Source of the DNA: Paramecium tetraurelia
Taxonomy: Eukaryota; Ciliophora; Oligohymenophorea; Peniculida; Parameciidae
Length of the DNA: 64,000 bases
Assembly (NCBI RefSeq): GCF_000165425.1
Contig: NW_001798957.1
Span: 248,001 to 312,000 of the forward strand
Direction: 5' to 3'
The notes below the pieces were generated by a model. That model searched no databases, was not told where the DNA came from, and saw only the letters and a list, made by a program, of their open reading frames with translations. Shown one piece after another: positions 22,579 to 35,060 of this stretch (position 1 is its first letter; every line of letters starts with the position of its first letter). Position numbers and translations under genes: made by a program.

Positions 22579-25500
22579 TTCTTCTGATAGTTTATTTAGG
22601 AATTATTTCTAAGAAGGAGAATTCCAAGGACCAAATCCTCAACTTCTAAGCAACAAGGTTGTTTTTTAATAAGGAGATATTCAAGGAGATAGCAGTAAAT
22701 CAATTACTGTACCTGAATAATTTGTGATTTAGTAATCACCTGTACGAACTCCGAGGAATATGGAAAGGACTAAAACAATGGGAGGTCGTAGATCAGAATA
22801 TTAATCTGCCTACGATCAGGAGGATGTAGAATCGATAAAAGACAGCAAACCGTAATTTCTAAGGTTAATAATTGCTAAAAGTTTGTAAAACAATTTCATT
22901 AATAATTTGTGGAATCGATCTTATTTGAGGAAATTGCATCAATTGACAAAGTATTAGATAGAATAATTGGATGATTTATAATTGGAATAGGAATCATTTT
23001 CTAGTGTGGGAAATCAAAATACTAAATCTTTTATTTAATCGTTGGCCTTTTGGAAATTTATTGATGTCTTCACTCCTTATAGTAAATTTATCGTGATTTG
23101 GGATGTGTTCTAAATTTTGACTTACATAATGATATTCTTTTGGCTACCTTATAAAATATCATTTTAAATATATTTCATTAGCGATTTATTCGAGATGGAG
23201 AACACCAAAATTATAGAGATGCTTCTCCTATCAATTTTGGCATTGGATGTTGTAGTTGGCCTCAATCTGGCATTCATTTACAAGGGCTAAATTATAAAAG
23301 ACAGGAAGAAAGTAATAATAAATTATTTCAATTAATACGCATTCGTTGATTTGGTATGAATTACATATAACTTATGGTTTCCTTATTCACAGTTTCTGCT
23401 TAATTTTTCATTCCGAATCTCGATAGTCAAGACAACACGACCTTAATCATCCAGATACTGTTATGTGCAATCTTTTACATTCTCAGGAGTACTAAAATTA
23501 ATAAGATTCTCGCTTAAATCTAAGAGTAAGTACATCATTAATAATTTAGATTCTTCAATCTGAATGGTTCATTGAATGACATGGTTGGATTGATGAAACT
23601 ATTGATGGTAATAATATTTATAGCACATATATGTGGTTGTACTTGGCATGGTTTGGCATATTATTCCACCAGCTATTCTTGGCTCGATGCCTATAATTTA
23701 AGAGAAAGATCTAATGGAACTAAATACAATTACTCAATTTATTGGGCAACTATGACTATGACCACAGTCGGATATGGTGACATTACTGCCTAAAATAATA
23801 GTGAACTATTGATAAACAATATTACTATGTTTGTTGCTAGTATTGTATTTGCATATTCAGTCAACAGTATTGGAATATTTGTATCAAATATGTACAAAGG
23901 TACTATGGAATACAGTAGATCAGTTACTTTGATAAATACTTTTATGTCTAAGAATAAAATTCAATTTGATCTATAGACTAGGATTAGAAGTTATCTGGAG
24001 TATATATGGTAAGAAGAGTAAGAAATGAATGATGATGAAATAGGATCAATAATGAAGAAATTAAGTAGACATTTATAAGATGAATTACAATATTAATTAA
24101 GAGGGAACATTCTCAAAAATAGTAGAGTCATCGTGAAATTATTCTCTGAACAATGTGTAAAAAGTTTATTATAATAAATGGAGGAAATCTCATTCTCTCC
24201 TGAAGAACGAATTATAACTTGCAATTAGATTGATGATTGTTCTCTTTACATCATTACCAAAGGAGAAGTGGAATTACTGTTTTCTGGTAAAAATCAATTG
24301 GGAGATCTGATCAAAAAGAATTCCATTAAATCTCTATCTTAACAGGAGTGCTTTGGTGAAGTAGCATTCTTTACAGGGAACCCAAGAACTGCTACTGCCA
24401 TCTCCAAGGGATTCACTAAGGCATTCAAAATCAAAAGAGAAAACTTCATAGCCATTTTACAGTCTTTTCCGAATGATTATGAGAAATTTTGTGATGTAAG
24501 AGATCGATTAATTTATAATGAATACTCTACGTTATAGCTAAATTGTTATAGTTGTAATAGCAATAAACATCTAATCAACACCTGCCATATCCTACATTAT
24601 TGTGCTGATCAAGAGAAAATACTTAAGAAAGAACTCTACCCTGTTGAATAATTAAGGAACACCAAGTTTTACAGATAAAAAAACAATAAGGAACCCTAAT
24701 CTCAATCCATGCAGAAATACCATTCAGCAAGAGCTCATGATTTGATGCAGGATCTCAATTAAGAAGAAAAAGGAGGAATGGATGTTGATGAAGCTGATTC
24801 ACACACTCTGCCTATCAATGATGCTTATGAAGATGAAGAAGGTATTTAGATATATTATAAACACAGATCAATATTCATCAATTAATTAATAGAGAAGTTA
24901 ATCGAGAACATTAAGTTAGAGATAAACATAATAATAAGAAATAGATGATGATGAGAAAAATATTAAGAGTCACTCTAGAAGACAAATTTCGTAAAGATAA
25001 ACTGTTGCAACTGCTGGATTTGGAGTTGATTCTTAAAAAAAGAGAGAAAGTATTGATCTACCCTTAAATAGTTACTTGGAATGTTGAGGAATTAAGTAAT
25101 TCTAAAGATTCATCTGAAGAACAGGATTAAGTAGTCCTCCCAAAGTAACATGTAATACAGTAGAAATCAAACGAAAACCTCTAAAAACCATCACTCAAAA
25201 GATAACTTTCAAGAACGGGATCAAATGATGAACATTCAAAACCAGTTGCCAAATAATCATCATAACAAAAACATCAGTCCGATCTCGAAATCAAGTTTTC
25301 ATCTTAGAGAGAACAAGCAAGAAAAATCACTAATAGAACTAGAACTCACAATGAAGAATAACCTACAATAATTGGTGAAAATGCAACTATGAATAATATT
25401 TATTTTCCTGCTCCCACATTGTCTTTGTTGGTTTCAAATTTTGATAAAATGTCCATATTTCAATATTATTAGCCTCTGAATAATTATGATGCTGTTCTTA

Positions 25501-25760
25501 AAAGGTATGTTTATTGAATTCTTAGGATTTGAATTAGATATGCTAGAGCGTAGAAGCACTTTGGAAAAAAAAGAATGTATCCTGAAACATCTCTATACTC
25601 ATTCTTTTTTATTGCCATCAAAAAAGGTTGGAAATTAAGGAAACTTGGCAATGTAGTTCCAAAAAACATTTCTAGTTTTCTTGCCAATACTAAGGTTTTA
25701 AAAAGAGCAGTCAAAAAATTCAAGAATGAAAAAAATAACATTTTAGTTTAAATTAAATGA
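22571..25760 (+). CDS. cyclic nucleotide-gated K+ channel, 1020 aa (second of the tandem pair)
   Basis: Paralogue of the upstream gene along its whole length. ATG at 22571 lies inside the last codons of channel 1, so the two frames overlap by 8 nt. It shares S1-S6, filter MTMTTVGYGDITA, a CNBD with ECFGEVAFFTGNPRTATAIS, the same post-CNBD Cys/His cluster (CYSCNSNKHLINTCHILHYC) and the C-terminal module (FGKKRMYPETSLYSFFF). Introns of 24, 25, 22 and 33 nt plus the 23-nt segment at 23355-23377 leave exactly 1021 codons. The filter and intact Arg in the cassette suggest a working cyclic-nucleotide-modulated K+ channel of the ciliary or plasma membrane. Confidence 0.9.
23355..23377 (+). other. 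23-nt frame-breaking segment with GT...TG ends, candidate non-canonical intron (channel 2)
   Basis: Same position and same length as the segment in channel 1. It begins GTATGA (its TGA would end the frame if retained) and ends TTATG. The sequence itself is unlike that in channel 1, as expected of an intron, while the flanking exon codons are conserved. Confidence 0.5.
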
Positions 25761-25832
25761 AATCAACATATTTTTCATTTTTCCTAAACTATATTCTTGA
25801 TTTAATGTAAAATGTTTTTTAACTACATTTAT

Positions 25833-28800
25833 TCATTTGGAATTGTTCTTAAAAAGAGTATTATAATTTTAAAATCTAACCGATGATAAATCTATGTTAG
25901 ATATCCATAAAGTAAATACATTAAGCCAAGACTAAAAATATTGAATTATTTTATTACCTAATCCCCACTCCAATCTCGTATAATTCAATCATCAAAACAT
26001 AACTACTAAATTAATCTTATCCAACCTAATATACATTATCTATTTCCTTATCTAATACGTTTACACTCTCTGAAAAATACACTAAAAACGTATTAATAAA
26101 AGACTAGCTATTTATATAATCTGTTAATTCTTTGGATTCTTTCAAAAATTATTTAGTTGTTAATTCTTAATTGAATTCAGTATTCTTTACTTTTTGAATG
26201 TTATTTGTTAAACTAATAATTCCTCTCTCGATTAATGAATACATTTCATTATATTGATAGTAACTATTCTGACAATATTCTATCATATCCTTATAATAAA
26301 GACATTAATCATTAATTAAAGTATCAAGCAAACTTCTTTCTTACAATGTCTCTAAATGATCAATAATTTCATTTGTTACGTCTATCTAGTTATTGATGGA
26401 TTCATTGAAGTTCTCGATTATAGAATTATCTAAGGATCTCGATATCTATAAAATGTAATAAGTTTTTATCAGGCTTCCATAAATCAGACTATGATCTATC
26501 ATAATGTTTAGTTTTAGAAATTATTTCTATATTGTTAGATACTCTTACTAATAATATATTTGTTAAAAGAGTAACCCCATAGCAGCAAATAAGCACAAGA
26601 GTACTATTGCAATAATATTCGGATAAATGTATTAATGTCCAATATTCCCTTCTAAATCATGATTTTGCTTTTTTTATGATTTCTCATGTTAAACATCTTC
26701 TGAAATAATTTGTACATAAGAGGTTAATTTCCAATTTTTGGAATTATTACAATCAAAAGTCTCTTTGATTGTTGAAAGTCTAGCGATTTAATTTTGTATT
26801 TTATTAATATTAGTTTGATGGGTTAATTTCAGCAATTTGATAATCACCTTTTACTTGGCGTATAAAAATTTGATTTAATAAACAATTAAAAGAACATAGA
26901 GAATAATAAAAATAGATGCTGAAATATAATCCAATTTTTAGTCATCATACTTATCTAGATCTTGCATTACAATATCATAAATGTAATTAAAAATTAATTA
27001 TGTTTCATTAGTAAATTAAAAGGTGGAGTTTAAAATACTGGTTTATTCTACATTTTAGTGACTTTTTCTCATATCATTATCAAATTATTATATCAACATG
27101 TTAAATTGATCAGCAGTTACTTATTGAGTTGATTCATAATTATTTATCAATAAATACTATTGATTATAAATATTATAATCATAGACGTATTAACTTTACT
27201 TTTATTACAACTAGAATATTACTTAATTCTTATTGATAATTGATTATTACCCTAGAAGTTTTGTAATGAACAAACTCAATTTGATGGCACAAATTCTATG
27301 ATATTTTATCTCATCTAAAGTTTAGATTATGAAGCTATCATTCTCTGATACATGAGTATAAGCCCTCAAGGAGTCCATAACAACATTTATCAATAGTAGT
27401 ATTATAACACAGAGAGAAAAATATGTAAATTTTTTGAGTGAGTTTATAGTAAAGTTATTGCTGCTTATCTTTTCAAGATATTAGAATGTGTCTTTAAGAG
27501 CAGATAGCTGCCTAGTAAAAGTTTAATTGCTTTATTATTCATTAATAATTTTAGTTTTCTATTTTAAATAGTAATCTTTTTGGTTTTTGTCTCTCTGCAT
27601 ATCAAAATTATCTTCATCGTAATCTTAATCTTAGTCTTAATTATTAATCATCTTTCTCTCAAAGACAATTTCATCAAATTCCTTTTCTACTTCTTACATT
27701 ATATCGTCATCATCATGCTGAATATTAATACTTTGGAGTTCAATCCTTGTGGTTAGAAGATGTTTCTTAGGTTACCTGTCAGTTTGAATCTTCAATAGTC
27801 TTGAGGAATTTTCAAAATCATATGATTACATTTTCTACTTGGTTACATTAATTGAAGATATTTGGTTTTCATTTAAAACGATAGTTTATTTATCAATTTC
27901 TAATTTATTGAGATACAATAAATGATTTTTTAGATTAATTTATTTTATCTGATTATCTAAATCATCATCTATAATTGGTTTTTCCGAATAGATCTCTTCA
28001 ACTTCACTCATAGGAAATGTATAATTGGATACATTTTTATGACTAGATTCTGTTTTTTTTGTTAAATATGTTGTAAAATATTGAGATGTTGTTTTCTAAG
28101 TGAATTCTTATCGATAATCTTTTAATTCCATTACAAAATATCCCAATGATCTTTTTCCAAATGAAATCTTTTTAAAAGTCAAAGAATAAATCATTACTAA
28201 CCTAATTCTATTTGTCTTCTATTTGTCACTAAATTAGTCTAGCATCTATCTAATAGAATTGTGAAAACTTTAATTTAATATTGACCACTCAACTCCATCA
28301 ACTATCAATTCTTTATTTTATGATCCTGATTCATCAAAATCAGAAATTTGAGCTGACTTTTCTGTTTACTTTGATGTTTATAAATAAGTCTTTTAAGACA
28401 TAAAATTTGAAAAAGATAACATTTGATTGATTGATGAATTGTATTACTACTTGAGGATTGAATTTGTATTGAAAAGACAATTTAAATGATTATCTGGATA
28501 TTGCCATTGGGATTAAGCCTCTGAAATTACATAATTTTAATGTTTCTCAATTGACTATTTTAAAAGTTAAATTTATTCTTATATATTTTCAATGTAATAT
28601 TATACTAGAGAACCTTTATCAACTAAATCATTGATTGATAGCTTTTTAGAATAAGTATCAAACTGCATAGATTACTAAGAAAATTCGAAAAAGTCTTAAG
28701 TCATCCCATAAAGCCTTCCATTCATACCAAAGACAACACATTGATTGTAATTTAAATCTTTTGTAATTATTGCATTAATAAGGTAATCATTCTATCCTTA

Positions 28801-30628
28801 TTATGGTATTATATGGATATTACACGGAATAATATATCCCTTTAAATCTTAATAGAATGTTGATTGTCCTTATTAACATAAACGAGATTGTCCTTTTTGT
28901 ATAAAGTTTTCAACTAACTAATCATGTACATGAGATATAAATTAAGGCATAACTTCATAACTTGTTTTAATAAAATTAACTTCCTCAATCTATGCGTCAA
29001 AAAATAAACTTATTTATTAGTAATTTGGTTAAAGCAATTTATTAATATTGTATATAAGACTTGTTGTTAAAAGCATGGATCTATCTAATGTTAGCACAAT
29101 ATTTACTCGTTGCTAATTAATTATTATCGATTGTATTAGATTATCTGAATTTGTCACTTCGAAACAAGTCATTAATTTTATCTTCCATTTATTATGCCTA
29201 AGATTTTAAAATGGTATATACTTTAATGAGGTCAACATTCGCAATACAATAGTAAATTTACAATAATCTCAAAGTAATAACATCACTGAATTCATTGCCT
29301 TTTAATTTGCAATTTTTTACATCATAGACTTTTTCTATAGTTTTATTAATTTGATCTATTTTTTTGCCTACTTACTAAACTTATTTATAAAATTATTTAA
29401 TTCCAAACTGATTCATAATAGTTTAATTCCAAAATTTAATCATAAATGTAATTAAAGACAGCAATCTACTTTTAATATTTTCGCATTCTATTTATGATTA
29501 GTACGATGTATAAATGTAATTTGATATATCAAATTTAGACTCATTTGTCTTCTGAAATGTTAAAATTGCTGACTAAAAATAGAAATCCTCATTTTATTCC
29601 TTCAATAGTTCTACCAAAGCTCTTAAGGGCCATTTTTTAGATATAAAATTTGCATAAATAATCTTATCTCTTTCGTTCTTACAAGTCCTTTTTAATATAC
29701 ATTCAATAATATCATAAAAAGCCTTACATTTTGAACATTTGTGATTATTTTTGAAAACTAACAATTGAATTCTGGCCTATTTATCAACTAAGCATTTCTT
29801 ATAAACTCTTTCTGCTAGTTAACAGCTAAGTATGGTATCTGAATTAAACAGAATTTATTATAATTTACTAAATTAAATCTATGATTGTAATGATAATATT
29901 AGTATACTAATCAATAAATAATCCATCATTCTGTAATCAGCATATAAGGATAGATTAAATATCAAGAATAATATTCCAAGTTGAACCTTACTTGCAGATA
30001 TTGATGTTAACTTGAATAGATTTAACAAGATTATGCAAACTAGAATAAATTATTCTAGAATGAATGAAATTGTATCATCTAAAAATGATATGTAAACTGT
30101 TATAAATTCAGTTAGTTTGATTAAGATTCGAGTAACAATAATAGTATTAGTAATATTTTCATTTTATGCTAAGGAATCTCCTCTTTGAAAAAACACAACA
30201 AAAAAAGTAATAACAAGTGTAAAAATGATGTTGATCAATGCAATAAAGAAATACAAGATACTTTAAGTAAAACATTATTTAATATTTAACCATAGATTTG
30301 GAATGAAAAATACATTAGGGTACACATTCAAAGTCACATTAATAGTAATCATTAATAATATCCAATTTTTTGAATTATGATTAATATTTAGCAGTACTAC
30401 AGTAAGTATGCTTATTGCTAAAGACAAATTATAGATGAGTAAAAGAATTTAAATATGAGGAAAGTACTTTTCTGGAATAAGATTTAAAATAAATGTACTT
30501 TTCAAAAGGGAATAAATGGTTCTAAAATTATAAGAGATGCATACACAATTTCTGAGTTGGGTTGAAAATGTTTTCCTAAAGTCAAAAGCTAAGCAAAATA
30601 TAAGAAATTTGTGAATAGCAAAATAGAT
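25833..30628 (-). CDS. very large polytopic membrane protein of ciliate sensor-like family (PAS-like middle region); start not resolved
   Basis: Reads leftwards to TGA 25833-25835 after a 28-nt intron. The N-terminus has several TM helices (LAISILTVVLLNI, FTLVITFFVVFF, LGILFLIFNLSLYADY). Next comes a cytosolic region with a Cys cluster (CSKCKAFYDIIEC) and helical repeats, then a PAS-like section containing YEVMPQFISHVHDQLVENFI and VVFGMNGRLYGMTQDFFEFS. A long polar linker follows, and two TM/loop units near the end (FSLCVIILLLINVVMD, IIAIVLLCLFAAMGLLF). The layout matches the gene at 35061. At least one more intron near 29.1 kb is needed and unresolved. No ATG was found before the upstream TGA at 30629, so exon 1 may lie further right. 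A sensor role is inferred. Confidence 0.75.
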
Positions 30629-30980
30629 TCACTTATGTTGGCTTAATCGAAGTGCAATATGTAATGAAAGTTTTTAGCTTTTTAAATTATTTTTTTCATT
30701 TAATTATTTACAATATATTAATAACAACATATTATTAAAAATTACGTAATTTTTTATCCTCTATCTTGTTAAAAAGAACTAATTTTGTTTTTTATTTAAA
30801 AGGCAAATAATATATATTGAACATGATTTGAACGATAATTTACTACAAATTATATGAAATTCCATCTTGACAATAATCAAAATATTTGTGGAATATATAT
30901 TAATAATGATAATAAATATTGTATTGAGTATATATGTTTATTTAATATTTATTCGCTTATTTTGGGAGAGAAAAAACAAA
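30629..30980. other. intergenic, divergent promoters
   Basis: About 350 bp of very A/T-rich DNA between divergent large genes; a first exon of the minus-strand gene might lie in it (a candidate ATG near 30.70 kb). No other feature seen. Confidence 0.5.
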
Positions 30981-33900
30981 ATGTTTTTGGCTTTTATGAT
31001 TTAGATTGTATTTGGTTGCCAAGTCTATGAAAAAGAGAGAAACCTCTTTCCTACAGAAGAAGAATATTATAATGTCTATATGAATGAACTTTTTAATGGA
31101 GATAACATGATTTTCTAATGCAAAAATTGTCCTGAAAATGTCACATTGTGGAATACGATGAATTTAATCGGAAAACCATTTAATACAGGTAAAAATTATC
31201 ATAACTATAGGATATATATTTAGATCAATAGCAAATAATAACTCTCATTTTGTTGCACTTTCTGATAACAATACAATAAATATTTACAATTGGTAAAATT
31301 AATCACTTAAAACTGGGTAAATACTGAATATAGGTTCAGACTTAAACTGTTTGAATGTTGTCTTTACATTAGATGATTAGTTTCTTTTAGATTGTTATAT
31401 TGGTGATATGATTTAGATATATTACTTAGAAGGCTTGAATTTATCACTAGTTTTTTAGGATTATGCAGCTTATCCGCTAAGAACTAATCTCTATTCCTTT
31501 AGGTCCAATTAAATTAATTATACTATCTATGCATAATATTATAAGTAGTATTAAATCTTAACACTTTTAAAATATGATGATTCGTTTCAAAATCAATAAT
31601 TTATTAATGTCTCAACTTGGGCTTCCATATTTCAAGATGTTGAAATTTCAATCAAAGGAATCGAAGTTAATACATTTTATGTATTAAATAATCAAGAGAT
31701 CATTTTGTTAAAAATCACAGAGGATGAGAAATTTTCTTCAGATTACTTTTTTCTTATTAATCCTCCATCCCAATAAATGACCATTTATTAATCTGTAAAC
31801 AAGTATTCAGAGTGTGATTAATTATTTTTAAAGAGCAATTCATTGATTTATTCCCTCCTAGTTTGTGAAGATCAACCTGATTAGGAATTATATTAATAAG
31901 ATGAGATGTTTTATTAGATAGACGAAAATATAGAAATTTAATAATTTTATGCAAATGACCTGTTTTTAATTTTATAAACTAATAATTCGCTTATGATTAT
32001 ATCATTAGAAACAAAGACATTATTGAGATAAAGTCAAGCGGAATCTATGTAAAATTTTACAAATAGTTAAATATATTTCAACCAATAACGTAATGAATTA
32101 ATGATTTTTAACTATTATACTTATGTTTATCAATTAGAAATACCTAGACTGAGTGGATACTTCTAGGTTACAGATACAAAAAAATAAATGGATGAAATTT
32201 ATATATTTGCCATTGATAACTTTGGAATTGATATTTGCTTTGTGAAATTAAAAGTAAAAACATTAAATTTGAATGATTATGATGTCTATGAATTATATGA
32301 AAATTAAGTCGAAAACTTTTACACATTTGAATAGAAAAGATTTGTGCAATAAATCAAAAATATTAATGGACCTTTGTTAGAGATCTAATATAATTAAAAC
32401 AATTACAATTTAGGAGCATTTAACAATATTACCTTCTACAAACTTTATGATTTTAATAAAGAATTTGAGATGATGAAAATGATATACATAGAAACTACAT
32501 ATATTGTGGGAATATAGAACAAATCTATGACAATTTTTGTATTTGAATTACCTGAACTATTAGACTAAAGTTCTGTAATATAGTTAGATACTTAAGATCA
32601 TTAAATATTGAGAGATTTACAATTAGCATATTCATTTTAAGAATCTTAAGTTACCATAATTATTGGAATTAATTTTGACTAAACTACACTGTTATTTTAC
32701 TTTGTTACAGAATAATAAGCAGATTTCACAATTTTGTCAAATATAACTGTTTCAACCATGCATTTCAATCAATTTTTATTAACTTTTAATTGTTATATTT
32801 TGATGTTTGATAATAAAATCATATTATATTCTTTTGATAATGTTAAATAGATTAAAGTTGATTAAGAGACAATATAGTAATATCTAGGGGAATATGTGGA
32901 TTTTAATCCTACCGAAATGACTTTGGATCAATAACTACAATCTTCAGTTGTATTTGTAAGTAACTAATACAATTTCATAATATTTGTAATTGATTTTGCT
33001 CTTAGAATGATACCGTATGGTATTTATTATGTTGATTACATAATCCAATAGATCAACATAGTTAATTAGAAATTGATATTATCTTATAAATGTGATCAAG
33101 GATTATGCTTTGATGTTTGGAATACCTAGAACTTATTAAAACCATTCTATGAGAAAAAATTGATGAGTATATCCTAATAAAATGGCGTTACTTGCTATTC
33201 TGACAATCTGTTCTACTATGTGAAAATTGATAAAAAACAAACTTTAATTTATAATCCAATGTTGTCATATCATTAATCCTTATTTACATCAATTCAACTT
33301 AATGGATCATATTTTTCCAGCATAGTAGTAGAGGGTTTATCAGCTTTAGCCTTTGGTAATAATCTCTACTCACTTTTTCCCTTCTTTACATTTGAATTCA
33401 TTCGAAATAACTCATACTAAACCTTTGAATATCTCCCTAGCACAATTTATAACTTCACTATAAGATCTTAATTAAATGGGGGTGATAAATCGTACACCAC
33501 CAATAATTAAAGTCTTTCCATTCTTAATCCTTAATTGAACATGTTTATTGAAAATATTACAATAGTTATTGAGGATGAATCTGATTTGAAGTATACCTAT
33601 ACTTTTGATAACGTATCAACGATTGGATAAATCCTCTATTTTGAATTGGAACCAGAAGATGATAGGCATCAAATATCTATAAAGAACTTTCAAAATGCTA
33701 TACAATTATCTAGTTAACTTAACAATGATGACTAATTTACTATTCTAACTGTAGTCAATAACTTATTTGTACTCCAAAATTATAACAAACTCATGATTCA
33801 AAACACTAATGTTGTATTCAATTTGAATGACACACAAATCTGCTATTAATCGTATGCTTATAATTCTACTCTCTATTCATATTGTTAAAATAATTCTAGT

Positions 33901-35010
33901 TATTACATAATAAGTTTCTAAATCAATAATATTTCTATTGTTCAAAATGAATAAATTATTATATTACCTAATAATGAACTTTATGTATCAGAAACTTCTT
34001 TATCTGTTATTTCTGATGGGCTCTTTTACTTAACTCCTGACTCATACTTATATTATTATAATTTGTAATCAAAACAGAATGTCATTATAACCTAATGCAA
34101 TACAAATACTTTTCAACCCATAGTAATTAAATAGGCTTCGAATTACTTACTGATCGCTGTTTTTTATGTTTGTTAAGATAATGATAAATATTTAAGCTAT
34201 ATTATTGGCAATTATAGTAAGATTAACTATACAATACAATTTTAGAATAATTTCAGAACTATTGATATTATAGAAACCTATTTCAGCAATATCGGTGATT
34301 TTTATATTCAACATCTTTAAGTTATCAAATAAGAACTCAAAGAAATAATTATGTTAATTACCACTAATCAATAATTAATTTTTCTTATCTTATTCAATGT
34401 TAATTATGGTATCCATGATAACACAGACATTGAAATCAAGTTTTAAGATATTATTTCTACTATAGCTCCTTATAATACTATAGATTTTGAAATATAATAG
34501 CATCCTAGAATGGCAGGATCCAATTTGCTAATTTTTTTATCTAATAAAAAGATAACAACTGAATTTTTGCTCTTGGTTTATGATTTAGCAGATTTATCAT
34601 AATTTAATAGATCATCTCCAATTAGATTATAGGGAGGGTATATTATTCCGCAAATGCAATATAATTTCATATTGGGTTTCTAGATATTTTCTGAAAATCG
34701 AAATAAGGGATAGATCCTGATTTTGACAGAATAAAATATTTATAATTTTAATTTCAGTACATTTACTTTTTGTTTGGATATGCCATTATACTCGAAGGAA
34801 AAATATATTACATTTAGACTGACTGGAGCTAACACGTACTTCAGTACAACTTCCTTAATCCAATTCTAGTATGAAACATAAGAAGGATGGTTGTATGGAT
34901 TATATACTATCATTGCTGCAATTATGATAATCTCTTTAATATATTGTTGGCAAAGAAGAAAAGCGCCGAATGATTATGAGATAAACAATGATGAATGGAT
35001 AGAATTTTGA
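30981..35010 (+). CDS. large type I membrane protein with signal peptide, 1335 aa
   Basis: ATG 30981 to TGA 35008-35010; one 22-nt intron at about 31193-31214, spliced length exactly 1336 codons. It begins with a signal peptide (MFLAFMIQIVFGCQ), then over 1200 residues of beta-rich, Asn/Ile/Tyr/Gln-rich ectodomain with many NxS/T sites. One C-terminal TM (LYTIIAAIMIISLIYCWQ) and a short cytosolic tail (RRKAPNDYEINNDEWIEF) close it. Early parts (HFVALSDNNTINIYNW, LQLAYSFQESQVTIIIGINF) have the rhythm of beta-propeller blades, but I cannot assign a family. Likely a surface or vesicle protein. Only 50 bp separate its stop from the next ATG. Confidence 0.85.
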
Positions 35011-35060
35011 ATAGTTTATATATACATTTATTAATACTTATATATTTTATTATTATTAAG

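Noticed and set aside
20293-23377. The 23-nt segments in the channel genes as retained internal eliminated sequences (IES)
   Set aside because: They are not bounded by TA repeats in both copies, lack the IES end consensus, and two unrelated sequences of equal length at one codon fit introns better than independent insertions.
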